From Paraimprobicoccus trichonymphae (GTDB lineage: Bacteria > Bacillota > Clostridia > Oscillospirales > Acutalibacteraceae), in the NCBI GenBank assembly GCA_036322875.1, contig AP027925.1, forward strand, positions 496,001-560,000: a stretch of DNA of 64,000 nucleotides, written 5' to 3'. The position numbers were made by a program, and so were the translations under genes. Of this stretch, positions 16,931 to 25,480 are shown one piece after another. The notes beneath the pieces were generated by a model. The model was not told the DNA's origin, searched no databases, and saw only the letters and a program-made list of their open reading frames with translations. The number at the start of each line of letters is the position of its first letter. Position 1 is the first letter of the stretch.

Positions 16931-17313
16931 TGTACTAAATAAATATTTGGGTTTAATATTAATTTTTTATGGGGAAACTGCAAAATAATTAAAAATACTA
17001 AAACTAAAAACCAACGACAAACTCCCACAACATAACTTTTTACAAATTTTATCCATTTTCTAAAATTTAACCTCTTAATTTAATAACTTTAAGTATTATT
17101 TTACTATAGTTTACAGTTAAATGTCAAGTAAAAAATTTTTAAATTTTTAATTATTATATTTATCTAAAATTTTTATAATTTTTTTGTGTATATTTTTTGA
17201 ACATTTATTAATTAATAATTTTAATTTTGATAATTATTTTTGTTATTTTCACTTTTTGTTAGTCAAAAATAATAGTTTATAAATTAAATTTCATAACTAT
17301 TTTACAAAAAATT
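16931..17313. other. Gap with the interrupted 5' end of the hypothetical gene
   Basis: It holds the signal-peptide-like start (17056-16970, minus) separated from the main frame by one TAA. The rest is AT-rich with no gene seen. Confidence 0.45.
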
Positions 17314-17346
17314 AAAAGCATTCTTTAAAATTTAGAATGCTTTTTA
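17314..17346 (-). terminator. Terminator of the AAA+ gene
   Basis: AAAGCATTCT and AGAATGCTTT form a 10-bp stem around a 9-nt AT loop. On the minus strand it is followed by a T-rich tract, 20 nt after the AAA+ stop codon. Confidence 0.75.
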
Positions 17347-17366
17347 TTATTTAAATTTATTTAAGT

Positions 17367-19061
17367 TTATTTTTCCATTATACACAATTTTTCATTAATA
17401 ATTTTAAAAGTAATTTGAGATTCAGATTTTTGGTTAACTAGATGAGAAATTATGTGGCTTTGTATTTTTCTTTGAATTTGCATTGCACCAAATTTTTCTT
17501 TATCACAATCTTTCAATATATAATCTATAATTCCACTTTCATCTTCAAACTTTAAGTTTATACCCTTTTTTAACATTTCAAGTTTTACGTTTTCGAATAA
17601 AATTCCAGCAATTTTTTTCATGTTTTCTTGGCTTAACTTATTAAACACCAATATTTCGTCCATTCTTGGCAACAATTCTGGTTGATTTATTTTATTGATA
17701 GGATGTCTACTTGAAAATACTATAATACAGTTTGAAAAATCAATTTTTCTACCTGAAATTAAACTTATAGCATATCCATTATCCAGTATATCATTTATTA
17801 ACTCTACAAAACCCGGATGCATACTTTCTATGTTATTAATGACAAAAAGAGTTTCTTGATGTTGTGCTGCTTGTTCTATCATATTGCTGTAGAAGTTTTG
17901 ATCAAATGCTACTGCATCCATGACTACATAATTGACTGGACAGAAAAATTTAGAATTATTTATGAAGTTAACTAAAGTGTCTAACAAATGTGTTTTTCCA
18001 TGACCTGTCGAGCCACTTAAAAGCATTGTTGTAGGTCTGTTTGCTACATTGTTACCTAATCTATGTGAGAATATAAGCCCAAACATTTTTTTGGCAACAT
18101 CCCATTGAGCAACTATAGTTTTTTGAATTAAAGCTTGTGAATCTGAATATAAAGATTGTATTTGATTGTCATCTAATGAAAATACTGGAATTTTAGTTTT
18201 ATCTGTAATTGCATGTCTAATATCTTTTTCTGTTACTTCAGTGTGTCCATTTCTTTTTGCAATTTGAATAGATAACTTCAAAAGTTCGAATCCTTTTACT
18301 GGAAAGAAGTCATTTCTTAAATATCTATCCGCCAAATCTATCACAATTTGTACAATGTTTTCAGGAATCATAATATCGTATGTCTCTTCGTATTGTCTTG
18401 AAACAAGTAATAGTATTTCAAAAGCTTTTTCTGGTGTCAATGATTCTAGTATTAATTTTGGAAATCTACGTTCAAGAGCTGCATCTGGTTGTATGTATTT
18501 GTTATATTCATCAGTAGTTGTTGAAATAATAACTCTTACATTCGGGTGTTTATCAACCATCATTTTAATTACGTCACTTAGGCCAAGCTTAGCTATTTGA
18601 TGACCTTCGTCGAAATGTATTATTACGTTATTATTTTCTGCATAACTAAACATAGCTTCTACCCTAGAAATAGTGGTACTTTGTCCACCTTTACCCATCG
18701 TAGCCTTTGACAAATCAACTCTACATATTTCTTTAAATTCTAAGATTTCGATTTCACCATTATTAATTTTGCTAGCTAATGAATTTACTAAAGTGGTTTT
18801 TCCAGCACCTGCTGCACCAATTATCATTACATTACCAGTTTCTAAACTATTTACAAGTTTACTTAAATTTTCCTCTATATTTACTGGAATATTCCCTTGA
18901 AACGTTCCAACTTTTTCAAAATAACCACTTATAGAAATTGAATCAACATTAACTTTATCTACTAAAATTCTATTAATAAACATTGTAGATACCGTTGTCA
19001 TTATTGCTCCTATTACCTGTATGATAACCATAGTCACTACGTTAGATTCATTTTTTTCCAT
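17367..19061 (-). CDS. Membrane-anchored tandem AAA+ ATPase, Clp-like, with altered second Walker B
   Basis: About 564 residues from the ATG at 19061; an ATG 12 nt upstream overlaps the Shine-Dalgarno AAGGA. There is one membrane helix at 8-28 and no Clp-N or middle domain. AAA-1 has Walker A GAAGAGKTT (82-90), Walker B VIIHFDEGH (DE at 151-152) and an arginine finger in DAALERRF as in ClpB. AAA-2 has Walker A GSTGHGKTH (350-358) but INNIESMHPG (408-) where Clp has L-D-E-I-E-K-A-H-P, so Asp-Glu became Asn-Asn. The aromatic pore loops of Clp are not recognisable. It may be a membrane-tethered remodelling ATPase with one active ring; the substrate is unknown. It stands alone with its own terminator. 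Confidence 0.8.
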   Translation of the reverse strand: MEKNESNVVTMVIIQVIGAIMTTVSTMFINRILVDKVNVDSISISGYFEKVGTFQGNIPVNIEENLSKLVNSLETGNVMIIGAAGAGKTTLVNSLASKINNGEIEILEFKEICRVDLSKATMGKGGQSTTISRVEAMFSYAENNNVIIHFDEGHQIAKLGLSDVIKMMVDKHPNVRVIISTTTDEYNKYIQPDAALERRFPKLILESLTPEKAFEILLLVSRQYEETYDIMIPENIVQIVIDLADRYLRNDFFPVKGFELLKLSIQIAKRNGHTEVTEKDIRHAITDKTKIPVFSLDDNQIQSLYSDSQALIQKTIVAQWDVAKKMFGLIFSHRLGNNVANRPTTMLLSGSTGHGKTHLLDTLVNFINNSKFFCPVNYVVMDAVAFDQNFYSNMIEQAAQHQETLFVINNIESMHPGFVELINDILDNGYAISLISGRKIDFSNCIIVFSSRHPINKINQPELLPRMDEILVFNKLSQENMKKIAGILFENVKLEMLKKGINLKFEDESGIIDYILKDCDKEKFGAMQIQRKIQSHIISHLVNQKSESQITFKIINEKLCIMEK

Positions 19062-19394
19062 TAACTTTACCATCCTTATTTTTATTAATGTAAAATATTT
19101 AATTTATCTATTTTAAATTCTATCATAATTTTATATCTATGTCAAGTTTTTTTATAAAAAATTTTAAAAATATTTTTTTAACACTTAGAATATATATTAT
19201 GATGTACAGATATCAAATTTATCGTATAAATATCATATTATCTTCTGTTTCGTGCAACTATTACAATTTTTCTAAAAACTATAATTATATCATATTTTTT
19301 TTATTTATATAAAACGTTTAATTCACTCTTTTTAAATTTTATCATAATTATACAACTATATTAAATTTTTTTCATAAAAAAAATTTAAAATTTC
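19062..19394. other. AT-rich gap before the tRNA operon
   Basis: No gene or clear structure is visible up to the tRNA promoter. Confidence 0.5.
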
Positions 19395-19424
19395 TTGACA
19401 TTTTTAAATTATTGGTGCTAAAAT
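19395..19424 (+). promoter_or_regulatory. Promoter of the tRNA operon
   Basis: TTGACA (19395-19400) and TAAAAT (19419-19424) with an 18-nt spacer, about 29 nt before the first tRNA. Confidence 0.7.
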
Positions 19425-19452
19425 AAGAATTAAAATAGAGTTTGGATATTAA

Positions 19453-19526
19453 GCGGGTGTAGTTCAGTGGTAGAATTTCAGCCTTCCAAGCTGGTTATGT
19501 GGGTTCGATTCCCATCACCCGCTCCA
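19453..19526 (+). tRNA. tRNA-Gly (TCC)
   Basis: 74 nt with encoded CCA. The acceptor GCGGGTG pairs with CACCCGC. The anticodon loop holds TCC, and the T arm is GTGGGTTCGATTCCCAT. First of five tRNAs in one operon. Confidence 0.95.
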
Positions 19527-19528
19527 TG

Positions 19529-19605
19529 GTGTTAGTAGCTCAGTAGGATAGAGCAACTGCCTTCTAAGCAGTAGGTCAGGGGTTCGAATCCCTTCTAGCA
19601 CACCA
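19529..19605 (+). tRNA. tRNA-Arg (TCT)
   Basis: 77 nt with CCA. The acceptor GTGTTAG pairs with CTAGCAC (one G-U). The anticodon stem CTGCC...GCAG encloses TTCTAA, anticodon TCT. It reads AGA/AGG. Confidence 0.94.
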
Positions 19606-19609
19606 TTGT

Positions 19610-19687
19610 GGTGGATATAGCTCAGCTGGTTAGAGCGCCAGATTGTGGCTCTGGAGGTCGTCGGTTCGATTCCGATTATCTACCCCA
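19610..19687 (+). tRNA. tRNA-His (GTG)
   Basis: 78 nt including the extra G at position -1 typical of tRNA-His, which pairs with C73. The anticodon loop TTGTGGC holds GTG. CCA is encoded. Confidence 0.95.
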
Positions 19688-19690
19688 TAT

Positions 19691-19765
19691 TGGGGTGTAG
19701 CCAAGCGGTAAGGCAATGGACTTTGACTCCATCATTCGTTGGTTCGAATCCAGCCACCCCAGCCA
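19691..19765 (+). tRNA. tRNA-Gln (TTG)
   Basis: 75 nt with CCA. The acceptor TGGGGTG pairs with CACCCCA, as is usual for tRNA-Gln (U1-A72). The anticodon loop CTTTGAC holds TTG. Confidence 0.95.
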
Positions 19766-19767
19766 GT

Positions 19768-19843
19768 GAGTCATTAGCTCAGTAGGTAGAGCACTTGACT
19801 TTTAATCAAGGTGTCCCGGGTTCGAATCCCGGATGGCTCACCA
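19768..19843 (+). tRNA. tRNA-Lys (TTT)
   Basis: 76 nt with CCA. The acceptor GAGTCAT pairs with ATGGCTC. The anticodon loop CTTTTAA holds TTT. Last tRNA of the array. Confidence 0.95.
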
Positions 19844-20002
19844 AGTTAATTTTAGTATTTGATATAGTTGTTCCGATTTAGATTAATAATAGTGTGCTGT
19901 TTTCGAAGGATATGCACGAGGAAACATGCAAGGGTTTTTAGATATAAACGTGAGTTCAGAAAAGCAAGTGCAAAGATGTGATGTTAATAAATATCGCAGT
20001 GG

Positions 20003-20062
20003 TTGTGATATATTTTTTGGTACTGTTTCACAAGAAGTGTCAATTCTTGAAATATATCACAA
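20003..20062 (+). other. Long inverted repeat after the tRNA array
   Basis: TTGTGATATATTT (20003-20015) and AAATATATCACAA (20050-20062) are perfect 13-nt inverted arms. Inside them CAAGAA and TTCTTG form a second hairpin. A T-rich run follows, so it could end tRNA operon transcription. It could also be an element end or a small structured RNA. The stretch 19844-20002 shows nothing I recognise. Confidence 0.45.
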
Positions 20063-20091
20063 TTTTTTAATTTTTCTAAAATATTACTCAC

Positions 20092-20669
20092 CTAAATAAT
20101 ATAACCTAACGAGTAATAAAATTTGCCGGTTTTACGTTCATATATTTCTTCTGATGTTGAGCTAGGAAAAAATTCAAAAAATCTGATTTTATTAAATGGA
20201 ATCTTCAAATCATTTTCGACAACAGAATTTTCCATTATAAAGAGCTTATTTAAATTGTAAGTCTCATTTTTCAAAAAGTCTTCTAAAAGAGTAATTTTTA
20301 TTGGCAAAACAGAAATAACATATATTTTATCATTTAATTTAAATACTACAGAATATCTAGTCCTTTCTAAAAGTTTGTGATTTAAGTTATTAAACATAAT
20401 CATTATTTTGTGAGATATTTTTTTTCCATTAATTTGTTGGAAATACAAAACGCAGCCATAGTATAAGGTATAGTATTAGTTTTGTAATTTTTTAAAATTT
20501 CTTCTAAATTTTTGTCAATCAAAGTTTCATTAAAATTTTGAAGATTTTTTAGTGAACTTATTGGTGTGATACTTTCTGATAGAGAATTAAGTAAAAACTT
20601 AATCTCATCTAATGTTGGTTCCGCTAACAAATTAAAAATAAACTTACTACAAACTATTGGTACAAACAA
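20092..20669 (-). pseudogene. Hypothetical protein, frameshifted
   Basis: Two overlapping frames, 20403-20669 (FVPIVCSKFIFNLLAEPTL and onward) and 20092-20448 (INGKKISHKIMIMFNNLNHK and onward), look like one gene split by an indel near 20420-20440. The first part resembles residues near the C-terminus of the protein at 16112-16930. No family is recognised and the start is unclear. The C-terminal part carries RFFEFFPSSTSEEIYERKTG. Confidence 0.45.
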
Positions 20670-21365
20670 AACGTCTTTAAGAATTCTCCTGATTTAAATA
20701 ACCTCTCTATTAAAAAAATTTTGATCAAGTAAAAAAATAAATAAGCTATAGATGTAATATAAATATTTTATGTATTAAAATTCGACCAGCTTTTTTTATT
20801 TAACTACGACGTTATAATAACATAATTCTTTATTTATTACAAAAATAAAATTTAAATAAATTAAAATTTTATCTTGATGAGTCAGTAATAGATTATTCAC
20901 AATAACAATAAATTAATCATATTTTCAAAATATTTTAACTTAAATTCGATCAAATTTAAAAGTGGCTTGTTTTTTTATTTTTTTTTAAACTTTGTTACTA
21001 TAATAACAAATGGTTGAATTTTTTAGATTTTTTATAATTTTTATAAAAAAATGTGAATAAAATAATTAAATAATATAGTCTAAATTTAATATTTGGTGTT
21101 TTAAAAAAACAGTTAACCATTGTGTTGGTAGTTTAAAAAAAACCAAAATTATACCAATTACTGTGATTGTAGCAACTGTATATTTAGCATAAATTAATTA
21201 AAGATCACTAAAAATAAAAAATATACACTTGAAAAATGAAGCCAGTTATCATTAATAAATCAATTAAATAATTGTTCCATAAAATGAAAATTAATAACTG
21301 TTATATTGGGTTTTCTGCTAATTTAGTTTTAAACTTGATCTTCGAATTTATAGAAAAAAAGACAG
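20670..21365. other. AT-rich gap, no gene seen
   Basis: No supported gene. It is probably decayed sequence, ending in a dispersed repeat copy. Confidence 0.5.
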
Positions 21366-21495
21366 AAAAACCGCTAAACTTTAGTTTAATCGGATGGTTC
21401 TCTACAAAATAAAAAATGCTAGCAAAAAATAATAAATTGCTAATATTAAATGAGTTCGTATGGCTCCACAAGAATTAACACCTGAAACGAAACTT
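21366..21495 (+). repeat. Dispersed repeat, copy C (left part)
   Basis: The left end CCGCTAAACTTTAGTTTA is followed by AAATTGCTAATATTAAATGA and AATTAACACCTGAAACGAA. The right end is lost. From 21496 to 21733 no gene is seen. Confidence 0.65.
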
Positions 21496-21733
21496 ACATT
21501 TGTTTGACGAAATATATGATAGTAATTTTGACTGTAGTATATAGGATATTCTGAGATAAACATCCAAAAAGGTACGAATTTAATTGCACTTGAAATCGTG
21601 GGATAATAATTAGCTACAATAACGCACAAATACGCAACATTAGAGTATGGATTTACTCTGTATTGAAATAAATTTAACTCAAAACAATATCATTTTCTAC
21701 TTCTACAGTTTTTATTGATTTTGTTTCTTTTTG

Positions 21734-22933
21734 TTACTTATCTTCAGAAATTTCTTTATTTATATTAATTTTTAAATATTTTAGTGCTTTTTTATTATAT
21801 ATTAGCTCCTGATGTGAAGTATTAACAATTTTTATATTTTCTGATTCTGAAACAATTTTTCCTTCAATTAGAGCACTAATAAGTGGTACGGAACCATCTC
21901 CTAGTCCGTAAAGCCAATTTCCATTTTTATCTTTTCCCATAAGAGTGGGTTTTGATCCACTAGCAACATATCTTGTTTTACTTTTGTATTTAGTCGATAA
22001 CATTATATGTATACCATTCTCGTCATATAAGCTTTTATGAAAGATAGCTGCTTGTTCTAAGAAATTTTTTGGTGTTCCATTGTTTTTTAAACAAAAAATT
22101 TGCTGCTTAATATATTCTACAGTTTTTTCAAAAGTGTCACATTTAGGTAAATACCCACCACTGTTTACTTTAAAAAATTGAAAAGTTGGAAAAAGGTAGT
22201 AAACAGAAGGAAAATTTGTTATAAAATTTATAAATACTTTCTTAAAGTCAGTAAACTTATCTGCAAAAAATCCTATAATACCTTCTATCATATTTGAACC
22301 TTCAGCAAGGTTTTTATAAGTTTGAGGAGCACCATAAAAGGGTACACCTATATTAAAAATCAATCTTACTCTTTCACTATCAATTTCTTTCAAAGCTTCA
22401 GAAACTAACAATCCACCCATAGAGAAGGCTACAATGATAATTTCATCATAAGCACTCATTGCCTTAATTAGGGATGAACCAGTTATATTACAGCTTAGTC
22501 TCCAATCATAATTGAATAGAATAACGTTCCATCCTTTATGGCGAAAATTTACATTTAACATTTTTAACATATCTTTGAATAAAAACGCTGTTCCGTATCT
22601 TGTTAAATTAAAATCATTTTTAGATATAGGAAATTCTTCTGAAGGAGTAAATTTCACGTCCTCAAATATTGGATTTCCATTGTCATCACATTCTAGCAGA
22701 CTTGTATTTTTTGATAATTTACTATAGAATAATAACATATTTGGTATAGAAGGATAAAATCCCCAGATAATTTCATTTTTACTGTCAATAAAAACAGAGT
22801 TCCCAATTCCTGGCACTACAAATATGGCTTTCTTTTTGCTAGAATTTTCTTTAGAAACAATTTCATTTTTTACAGCCTCAAAAGAAGAACATGATAATAA
22901 AATAGAAATTGAAAAGATTATAAATTTTTTTAT
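21734..22933 (-). CDS. LCAT-family lipase/acyltransferase lipoprotein, AUA start
   Basis: 399 residues. A lipoprotein signal peptide MKKFIIFSISILLSC (lipobox L-L-S-C, Cys15) is followed by an LCAT fold: IFVVPGIGNSVF, GWNVILFNYDWRLS, the nucleophile elbow VAFSMGGLLVSE, NIGVPFYGAPQTYKN, the acid GDGSVPL and NTSHQELIYNKKAL with the likely catalytic His. LCAT-type enzymes cleave or transfer fatty acyl groups on phospholipids. The first ordinary start would be GTG at 22816, which removes the signal peptide. In frame upstream an ATA at 22933 stands 6 nt after AAGGTGA, with a TGA three codons before it, so ATA is the only credible start. The protein is probably exported and lipid-anchored. Confidence 0.8.
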   Translation of the reverse strand: MKKFIIFSISILLSCSSFEAVKNEIVSKENSSKKKAIFVVPGIGNSVFIDSKNEIIWGFYPSIPNMLLFYSKLSKNTSLLECDDNGNPIFEDVKFTPSEEFPISKNDFNLTRYGTAFLFKDMLKMLNVNFRHKGWNVILFNYDWRLSCNITGSSLIKAMSAYDEIIIVAFSMGGLLVSEALKEIDSERVRLIFNIGVPFYGAPQTYKNLAEGSNMIEGIIGFFADKFTDFKKVFINFITNFPSVYYLFPTFQFFKVNSGGYLPKCDTFEKTVEYIKQQIFCLKNNGTPKNFLEQAAIFHKSLYDENGIHIMLSTKYKSKTRYVASGSKPTLMGKDKNGNWLYGLGDGSVPLISALIEGKIVSESENIKIVNTSHQELIYNKKALKYLKININKEISEDK

Positions 22934-23184
22934 TTTAAATCACCTTTTAATAAACAAAATTAAAAATATGTATATTTAAACCAGTTTATATAAGTAATAC
23001 TAATACAACTACCCAAAAATACTTGTAGCATATAATTTTCAAGATGTCAATTATTTTTTTAGTATTTTCTGGGTTTTTACCAAATGTGGCGTAAAGCTCC
23101 GCTATGGAGATATAAGCCACAAGATGTTGTAATTTTTTTTTCTTTTTTTAAAAAAAAAGACTTGTATTATAATTGTTAGGTTAG
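22934..23184. other. Gap upstream of the LCAT gene
   Basis: No gene is seen. It leads into a TnpB relic. Confidence 0.4.
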
Positions 23185-23592
23185 AAGAGTTGACAAACAT
23201 TCGCCAAACGGCAAGAACAAGCCGTGAAAATGCTAAAAATCTGCATACATGGTCTTTACTACCGTTTGGCAAATTTTATTGATTATAAATCTAAAATGGT
23301 TGAAATTGAAATCGAATACGTCGATCTAAAATATACCAGTCAAAATTATCCAAATTGTAACGAAAAAAACCACGCGGAAATATGCTTGTAAATTCTGTGG
23401 GTATATCTCTCACCGGGATCGGGTCGGTACTTTAAACATCATAAAAGCACCTGTGGTTTTCTGATAAAAGGAAATCAGCCTAAACTGCTATATGACGGAC
23501 GAGGCAATGGCATGTTGGGCTTAAAGACGGTAAAAATATATTTCTGTATACACCTAAGAATCCCCTGCCTTTAGGCATGAGGAGTGTCAATA
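23185..23592 (+). pseudogene. IS200/IS605-type TnpB remnant with right end
   Basis: Across frameshifts it reads FIDYKSKMVEIEIEYVDLKY then TSQNYPNCNE, and YACKFCGYISHRDRVGTLNI. This is the C-terminal RuvC/zinc-ribbon part of TnpB (family Y-V-D-P-x-Y-T-S-Q-x-C-x-x-C and C-x-x-C-G-x-x-x-x-x-D-x-V-G-A-x-N-I). It ends with a hairpin CTGCCTTTAGGCA and GAGGAGTGTCAA (to 23592), the usual right end where the omega RNA scaffold terminates. The N-terminal half is missing. Confidence 0.75.
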
Positions 23593-23669
23593 TATAAGAA
23601 CTTGTTTAATATCTTTTCAAAATTTGTCGTAAAGTTGTATGATAAAGGAAAATTATAAAAGGGCGAAAA

Positions 23670-24345
23670 TGATTGCGAGTAACATATCAAAATGATGTAA
23701 CAAAGGAACAATTTGAAGAAATTAGAAAAGAACTTGAAAACAGTAGCAAGACAACATATCCTATGGATTACAATTTATATGATATATTTTGTGTGGTGCT
23801 TTATCTCTTGAAAAAAGAGGATGTAGATGGTGTTCATTACTGCATGATTTCCCGCAACGGAGCACAATTTTAAAAAGTGGTCTAAAAAAAGCGCGAAGAT
23901 AAAACTAGTATTCTAGATGATATGCTGCGAAGAATTGCGCAAACAGAACGTATTGCGGATGATAAAAATTCAAAAACAACAATGATAATTGTAAATTCCA
24001 AAAGTGTAAAAAATTCTGATACAGCCGACGAAAAAGGTTATGATAGCGGGGAAAAAAATATTAAGAATTAAAATTCATTTAGGGGTAAACACAAAAGGGC
24101 TTATCTCATGCAATACATGTCACAACCGATAATGTTACTGACGTATATTGGAGAAAATTTTGCTAATGCGGTTAAAATTCTTATTTAGAATTACGGTTGA
24201 AGTGGTTAAGCGTAATGAATTACATGAATTTGCTATAATTTTTAGATATTGGACAGTTGAAAGAACAAATGCTTGGTTAGATAAGTTTCGCCGTCTTTGG
24301 AAAAATTGTGAACGTAAGTTATACACTACACAGTATAGCGATCCC
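23670..24345 (+). pseudogene. IS5-family (IS427-type) transposase remnant
   Basis: Pieces in order: an N-terminal part with VTKEQFEEIRKEL and YDIFCVVLYLLKK (23673-23873), a middle KTTMIIVNSKSVKNSDTADE (family D-S-Q-S-V-K with the first Asp changed to Asn), then KGLSHAIHVTTDNVTD and VVKRNELHEF then YWTVERTNAWLDKFRRLWKN (family R-R-W-V-V-E-R-T-F-A-W-L). At least two frameshifts and internal stops. Confidence 0.75.
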
Positions 24346-24388
24346 ACTTGAAAATGATTAGTAGAGTATATTGTTATGATTTATAAAG

Positions 24389-25195
24389 ATGGCATATAGT
24401 AAAGATTTTAGAGAACAAGTTCTCAAATATATCGCAAAAAAGCAAGAGCACAAACAAGCATACGCAATTTTTGAAGTAGGAATGACGACAAAAACGAGGT
24501 GAAAAAAATTAAAGTCAGAAACAGTATCGCTTAACAAGAAAAAACTCAACTGTCAACCAAGAAAGTATGAATCTAAAAAATTAATTTCTTACATAAACGA
24601 AAATCCGTCCGCATACCTGAAAGACATTGCAGAAGGCGTTGGTGGCACAACTTCGGAAATTTTTGCAGCACTAGCGCATTTAAAAATACGTTTAAAAAAA
24701 ATAGTTGCGTATTCAAAGCGTGACAAAAAATCGGCATGAATTCTCGAAAACACGCCAATTATTTATATTGATGAAGCCGGCGTATATGTTTCGCGAATAT
24801 GCGTAAAATTAAATACATAAAAATACTTGGAATTCGTCCCAGAAGACGTTTTAAACGCACAAACGTCGGTTGCTAGACAAATAAAAAATGTTCCGCAGCT
24901 CGAAAATAAAATAATTGCACCATTTGTCTACAGTTGGAATAAGAATTTCGAATAGTTTAAAATTTAGTTCGAATGGCATTTGTGCATGAAAACTTATACA
25001 AAAAGTGTTTTTGCTATGGATAATGCTTTATTTCATGAAAAAAGGCTTTGAACGCGATTGCAAAATTTTATCATTGTCGCATTTTATGGTTTCCACCATA
25101 TTCTCCGATTAAAAATCCAATCGAACACAAACGGGCTAACCTTAAAAAATGGTTAAGAAGAAATCGTAAATTTTTCAATTACGATGACTATAAAC
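24389..25195 (+). pseudogene. IS630-family transposase remnant
   Basis: The N-terminal helix-turn-helix MAYSKDFREQVLKYIAKK and NENPSAYLKDIAEGVGG are followed by TPIIYIDEAGVYV (first catalytic Asp), VFAMDNALFHEK (second) and ILWFPPYSPIKNPIE (third-motif region, family P-P-Y-S-P-D-x-N-P-I-E). Several stops and frameshifts interrupt it. In the last motif Asp is replaced by Lys. Confidence 0.75.
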
Positions 25196-25270
25196 AAAAA
25201 AACATTACTTCGTATTTCTTTAATTTCAGGTATTTATAACTTTGAGCTAGATTTTAGGATAGGTCTATTT
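25196..25270 (+). mobile_element. IS5-type element tail fused to the IS630 relic
   Basis: LLRISLISGIYNFELDF followed by TTTTAGGATAGGTCTA matches the 3' end of the IS5-type element at 43823-44672 (LLKISLISAIYNYELRF then TTTTAGGACAAATCTA). It joins the IS630 relic without a gap. Confidence 0.65.
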
Positions 25271-25480
25271 AAAAAAATTTATTTTTTTTATTTATTGGTT
25301 GCTTTCGAAAATAAATGCCGTTCATCTCACCACTATAATAACTTTACGTATTTTATTATATTTCTCTAAATTTTAATATAAATTTAACCAAATCAATCCA
25401 TAAATTATTTGTTAAGCAAATTAAATATTTGAAATTTTTCTATAAATTTTTTTGATATAATTATTAAGAGGTGATATTTA

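Noticed and set aside
19860..20000. GTGCTGTTT and GAGGAAA sequences suggesting SRP RNA or RNase P RNA
   Set aside because: The conserved GGAAGGAAGCAGC core of SRP RNA and the other RNase P helices are absent, and the space is too short for RNase P RNA.
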